From Monosporascus cannonballus (lineage: Eukaryota > Ascomycota > Sordariomycetes > Xylariales): 64,000 nt of DNA. A program made the translations under genes and the position numbers. Of the stretch, positions 62,091-64,000 are shown in pieces (positions within the stretch are counted from its first letter, which is position 1; each line of letters starts with the position of its first letter). Below the pieces are notes generated by a model, which saw only the letters and a program-made list of their open reading frames with translations, searched no databases and was not told the DNA's origin. The stretch lies in assembly GCA_004154925.1 (NCBI GenBank), contig QJNS01000171.1, positions 106,909 to 170,908 of the forward strand, in the 5' to 3' direction.

Positions 62091-62105
62091 GCATTCTAGC
62101 CCACA

Positions 62106-63415
62106 ATGACAACTTTCCAGACGCTCCCCCTTGAGATCCTCACCAAAGTGTTGTCATTCCTCCCCACTGTCGAAGATGTCGTGAACGTCGCAATCACGAA
62201 CAGGCTCAATTACAAGCGCGTCCAGGGCTCCGAAAGCCACATCGTCCCATCAGGTCCTAATCAACCAACTGGACGTCGACCTCCTCACCATCTGTGTCAC
62301 CCGCCACGCCGCCGCGACTGCCCCTTGGAAGTACCTCAAGGATGTTTGTTGGTGACGTCATCGTCTAAGACCAGGACGAATATCTTAAGAAGGTCACAGA
62401 ATTCGGCGAGCATTACCATTCCAAACAAGCGACAGAACTACTGCTCCCAGCCAGGGCTTTCAGTCTCAAGATGGCTTCGTCCATCCTCCCCTTCGACGAC
62501 TGCGCCTTCCGCATCGCCGAGCGCATCGCCGCTGGCATTCTAGCCGACGCGGACACCGACCTTACTTACCCCCAGACCTACAGAGATCGCCCGCGTGAAG
62601 CGGTCGTTCTACATTCTCGAAATCATCTGCAGCTTCTTGCATAGTACACCTTTCACCCTCGAAGAACACCGAGGTCATGACCCCGCCCGACACAATACAG
62701 CATTCACAAAGTTCTGGCTCAACTTCGCCCCCTGGGAGTGCGCTCAGGTACAGGGACTTGAATGGATTATGATGGACGTCATCGACGACGGTATATTTCC
62801 TAACCCCTGCCTAGAGTTCTAGAGACTTTTCTAACACTATCACTGCTTACGTGGCCAAGCATGGCGGACTACCGAACCGGCGACGCGTGGAGATGAACCA
62901 CGCCCGGGAGCTGATGGCTCATTACGGAGGTCGAGGCGTTGGAGCCTGTCGTTGCTAGACGGGAGTTCCCCGCCGCTTGGGAGGACCTGTACGCCACCCT
63001 AAAACAGGAAGACCATAACGCCGCGGACAACCGCCGCTACGAGAAGATTACTGAAGCGACCTACGAGGACTACTTCCGCCGGTTCGACCTTCCCGCCTTC
63101 GACCAGAGCCAAGGAAGCGCTGGCGAATACGAGACCACCGTCGACACACTCGACATCGACGGATGCGATGCGGCCGACGACACCGCGGCCCGAGACGCCT
63201 GGCTCTGGCAGGTCAACAGATTCTCGGGCATATTCGTTGCTGATCCGGTGTTCGCCGAGGCGGAGGCCGAGGGGGACGTGGGAGATATGGAGTATAGCCC
63301 TCATCAGGTGCTATGGTGGGATCGGGAGCGGATGGAGGAGATGGTAGAGATCCCGTCATTCGAGGACATGATGGAGGTGCTAAAGGAGAATGTTCTACCG
63401 CCCGTCCGCGAGTAA
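62106..63415 (+). pseudogene. F-box protein pseudogene
   Basis: Opens with ATG and an F-box, LPLEILTKVLSFLPTVEDVV (residues 7-26), the Skp1-binding part of SCF ubiquitin ligase adaptors. The remainder is spread over three frames. Frame changes occur near 62225, 62350, 62580, 62822 and 62935, and a CAA to TAA-type stop near 62368. Recognisable pieces are LINQLDVDLLTICVTRH, FYILEIICSFLHSTPF, EWIMMDVIDDGIF, ARELMAHYGG and an acidic C-terminal part ending at 63415. No gap fits an intron of normal size, so a relic is favoured over a multi-exon gene. Uncorrected assembly indels are the alternative. Confidence 0.7.
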
Positions 63416-63975
63416 TTAATGGCTATAGTTTAAGAACTACAAAAGGCCGAAAATCGGATAATACGATAATCGCTCTTACGCCTAACGGCCCCGGAGCGTT
63501 ATGCGACCGACATAATTTGTTATCCCGTCTTTTGTGAAGAAGCCAGGGATCGAACCTGTTATTGTTCCAGCTGTCATTATTAATAAGGCATTTAATGCAC
63601 CGTAGATGCTTAAGGGACTCATGTAGCTGTGCGCATACGCCTATTCGCCGGTCCAGATGGGTACATAGGCCAGCCTTCCGCTCCAGGTCGTCGATGTTCC
63701 GCCTATAACATCTGACGAGCTTGTCCATGGACTCGGGGTCCTTGATCAAGCGGTGTGTAATTTTTGGTGGACTATTTTCGGCAGTTCGTCGAATTCGGTA
63801 CAGACTTGGAGGTGGGCGGCCCGGTCGTGCCCATTCCTGAATGCGCTCACAAAGCATAGGTCTCCGGAATTCTCTGCTGCGTGCGTCTTTCCCCATCTAC
63901 CACCGGTGTTGCACAGTTCAAAAGGAGATCTGAAATCCTACGTCAGGTACGTTAGACCAAGTCCTTAATATTACC
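63416..63975. other. right-end region, no supported gene
   Basis: A 157-codon minus-strand open frame (63423-63896) exists but shows no domain. It is left uncalled. It contains, at about 63546-63560, a reverse-complement match to a pol III B-box (ggttcgatcc) without a tRNA cloverleaf. Confidence 0.35.
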
Positions 63976-64000
63976 GGGGGGGGGGGGGGGGGGGGGGGGG
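63976..64000. other. terminal run of 25 G
   Basis: The window ends in 25 consecutive G residues. This is not a known fungal telomere repeat (TTAGGG type). It is more likely a contig-end artefact, such as poly-G read tails, than biology. Confidence 0.7.

Noticed and set aside
63541..63612. Possible tRNA on the minus strand (B-box ggttcgatcc, T-arm-like hairpin)
   Set aside because: No acceptor stem, A-box or anticodon arm could be drawn around it.

Overview
The window looks like a filamentous ascomycete (Pezizomycotina, possibly Sordariomycetes) contig. The evidence is short GT-AG introns with CTAAC-type branch sites, a PAP2-type lipid phosphatase, an intracellular-looking GH16 protein, an F-box relic, and a very AT-rich block with the signature of repeat-induced point mutation (RIP, C:G to T:A decay of repeats). 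There are three compartments: a gene-like left flank (1-3461), an AT-rich block of about 53 kb (3462 to about 56460), and a gene-like right flank (to 64000, ending in 25 G residues).

The AT-rich block is almost entirely dead LTR retrotransposons of the Ty3/gypsy type. Their borders can be read from LTR ends and 5-bp target-site duplications (TSDs). I use working names. A minus-strand element K1 (3759-38995) was hit by B2 (9074-36284, plus strand, TSD ccaaa/tcaaa). C1 (9323-29802, plus, TSD gttat) went into the 5' LTR of B2. B1 (9794-23629, minus, TSD tttta) went into the gag of C1. A1 (13926-21046, plus, TSD atatc) went into B1 between protease and reverse transcriptase. This is a five-level nest with the order of events preserved. 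To its right lie E1 (38996-47842, minus, truncated), which carries A2 (39922-47163, TSD gctta), and K2 (47843-56119, plus, 5'-truncated), which carries G1 (48900-55639, TSD tagaa). Solo LTRs of family K sit at 4140-4346 (TSD ccgcc) and 56164-56369 (TSD atagc). Two islands of normal base composition, 5685-5814 and 8784-9029, look like later small insertions into K1.

Families A, B, C and G read gag (CCHC knuckle), retropepsin, RT/RNase H, integrase, chromodomain, which is the chromovirus order. All are riddled with stops, and no element here can be functional. Between the chromodomain and the 3' LTR these families also carry an antisense coding relic with a conserved Cys motif (CxxC, 6 residues, CD, then G-x-P-x-S in B and G) followed by charged, coiled-coil-like sequence. 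Family K instead carries a sense ORF downstream of integrase. These two modules are the most interesting material here.

In the flanks, the left gene (1878-3115, two introns) encodes a DPP1/LPP-type phosphatase. On the right a single-exon GH16 gene (57033-58271) has eight QQPPPGQW-like repeats and no signal peptide. Further right are a degenerate pyrimidine-rich array (about 60540-62090) and a multiply frameshifted F-box pseudogene (62106-63415). Domain limits inside the decayed elements are approximate. Element and LTR borders are exact where TSDs are quoted.
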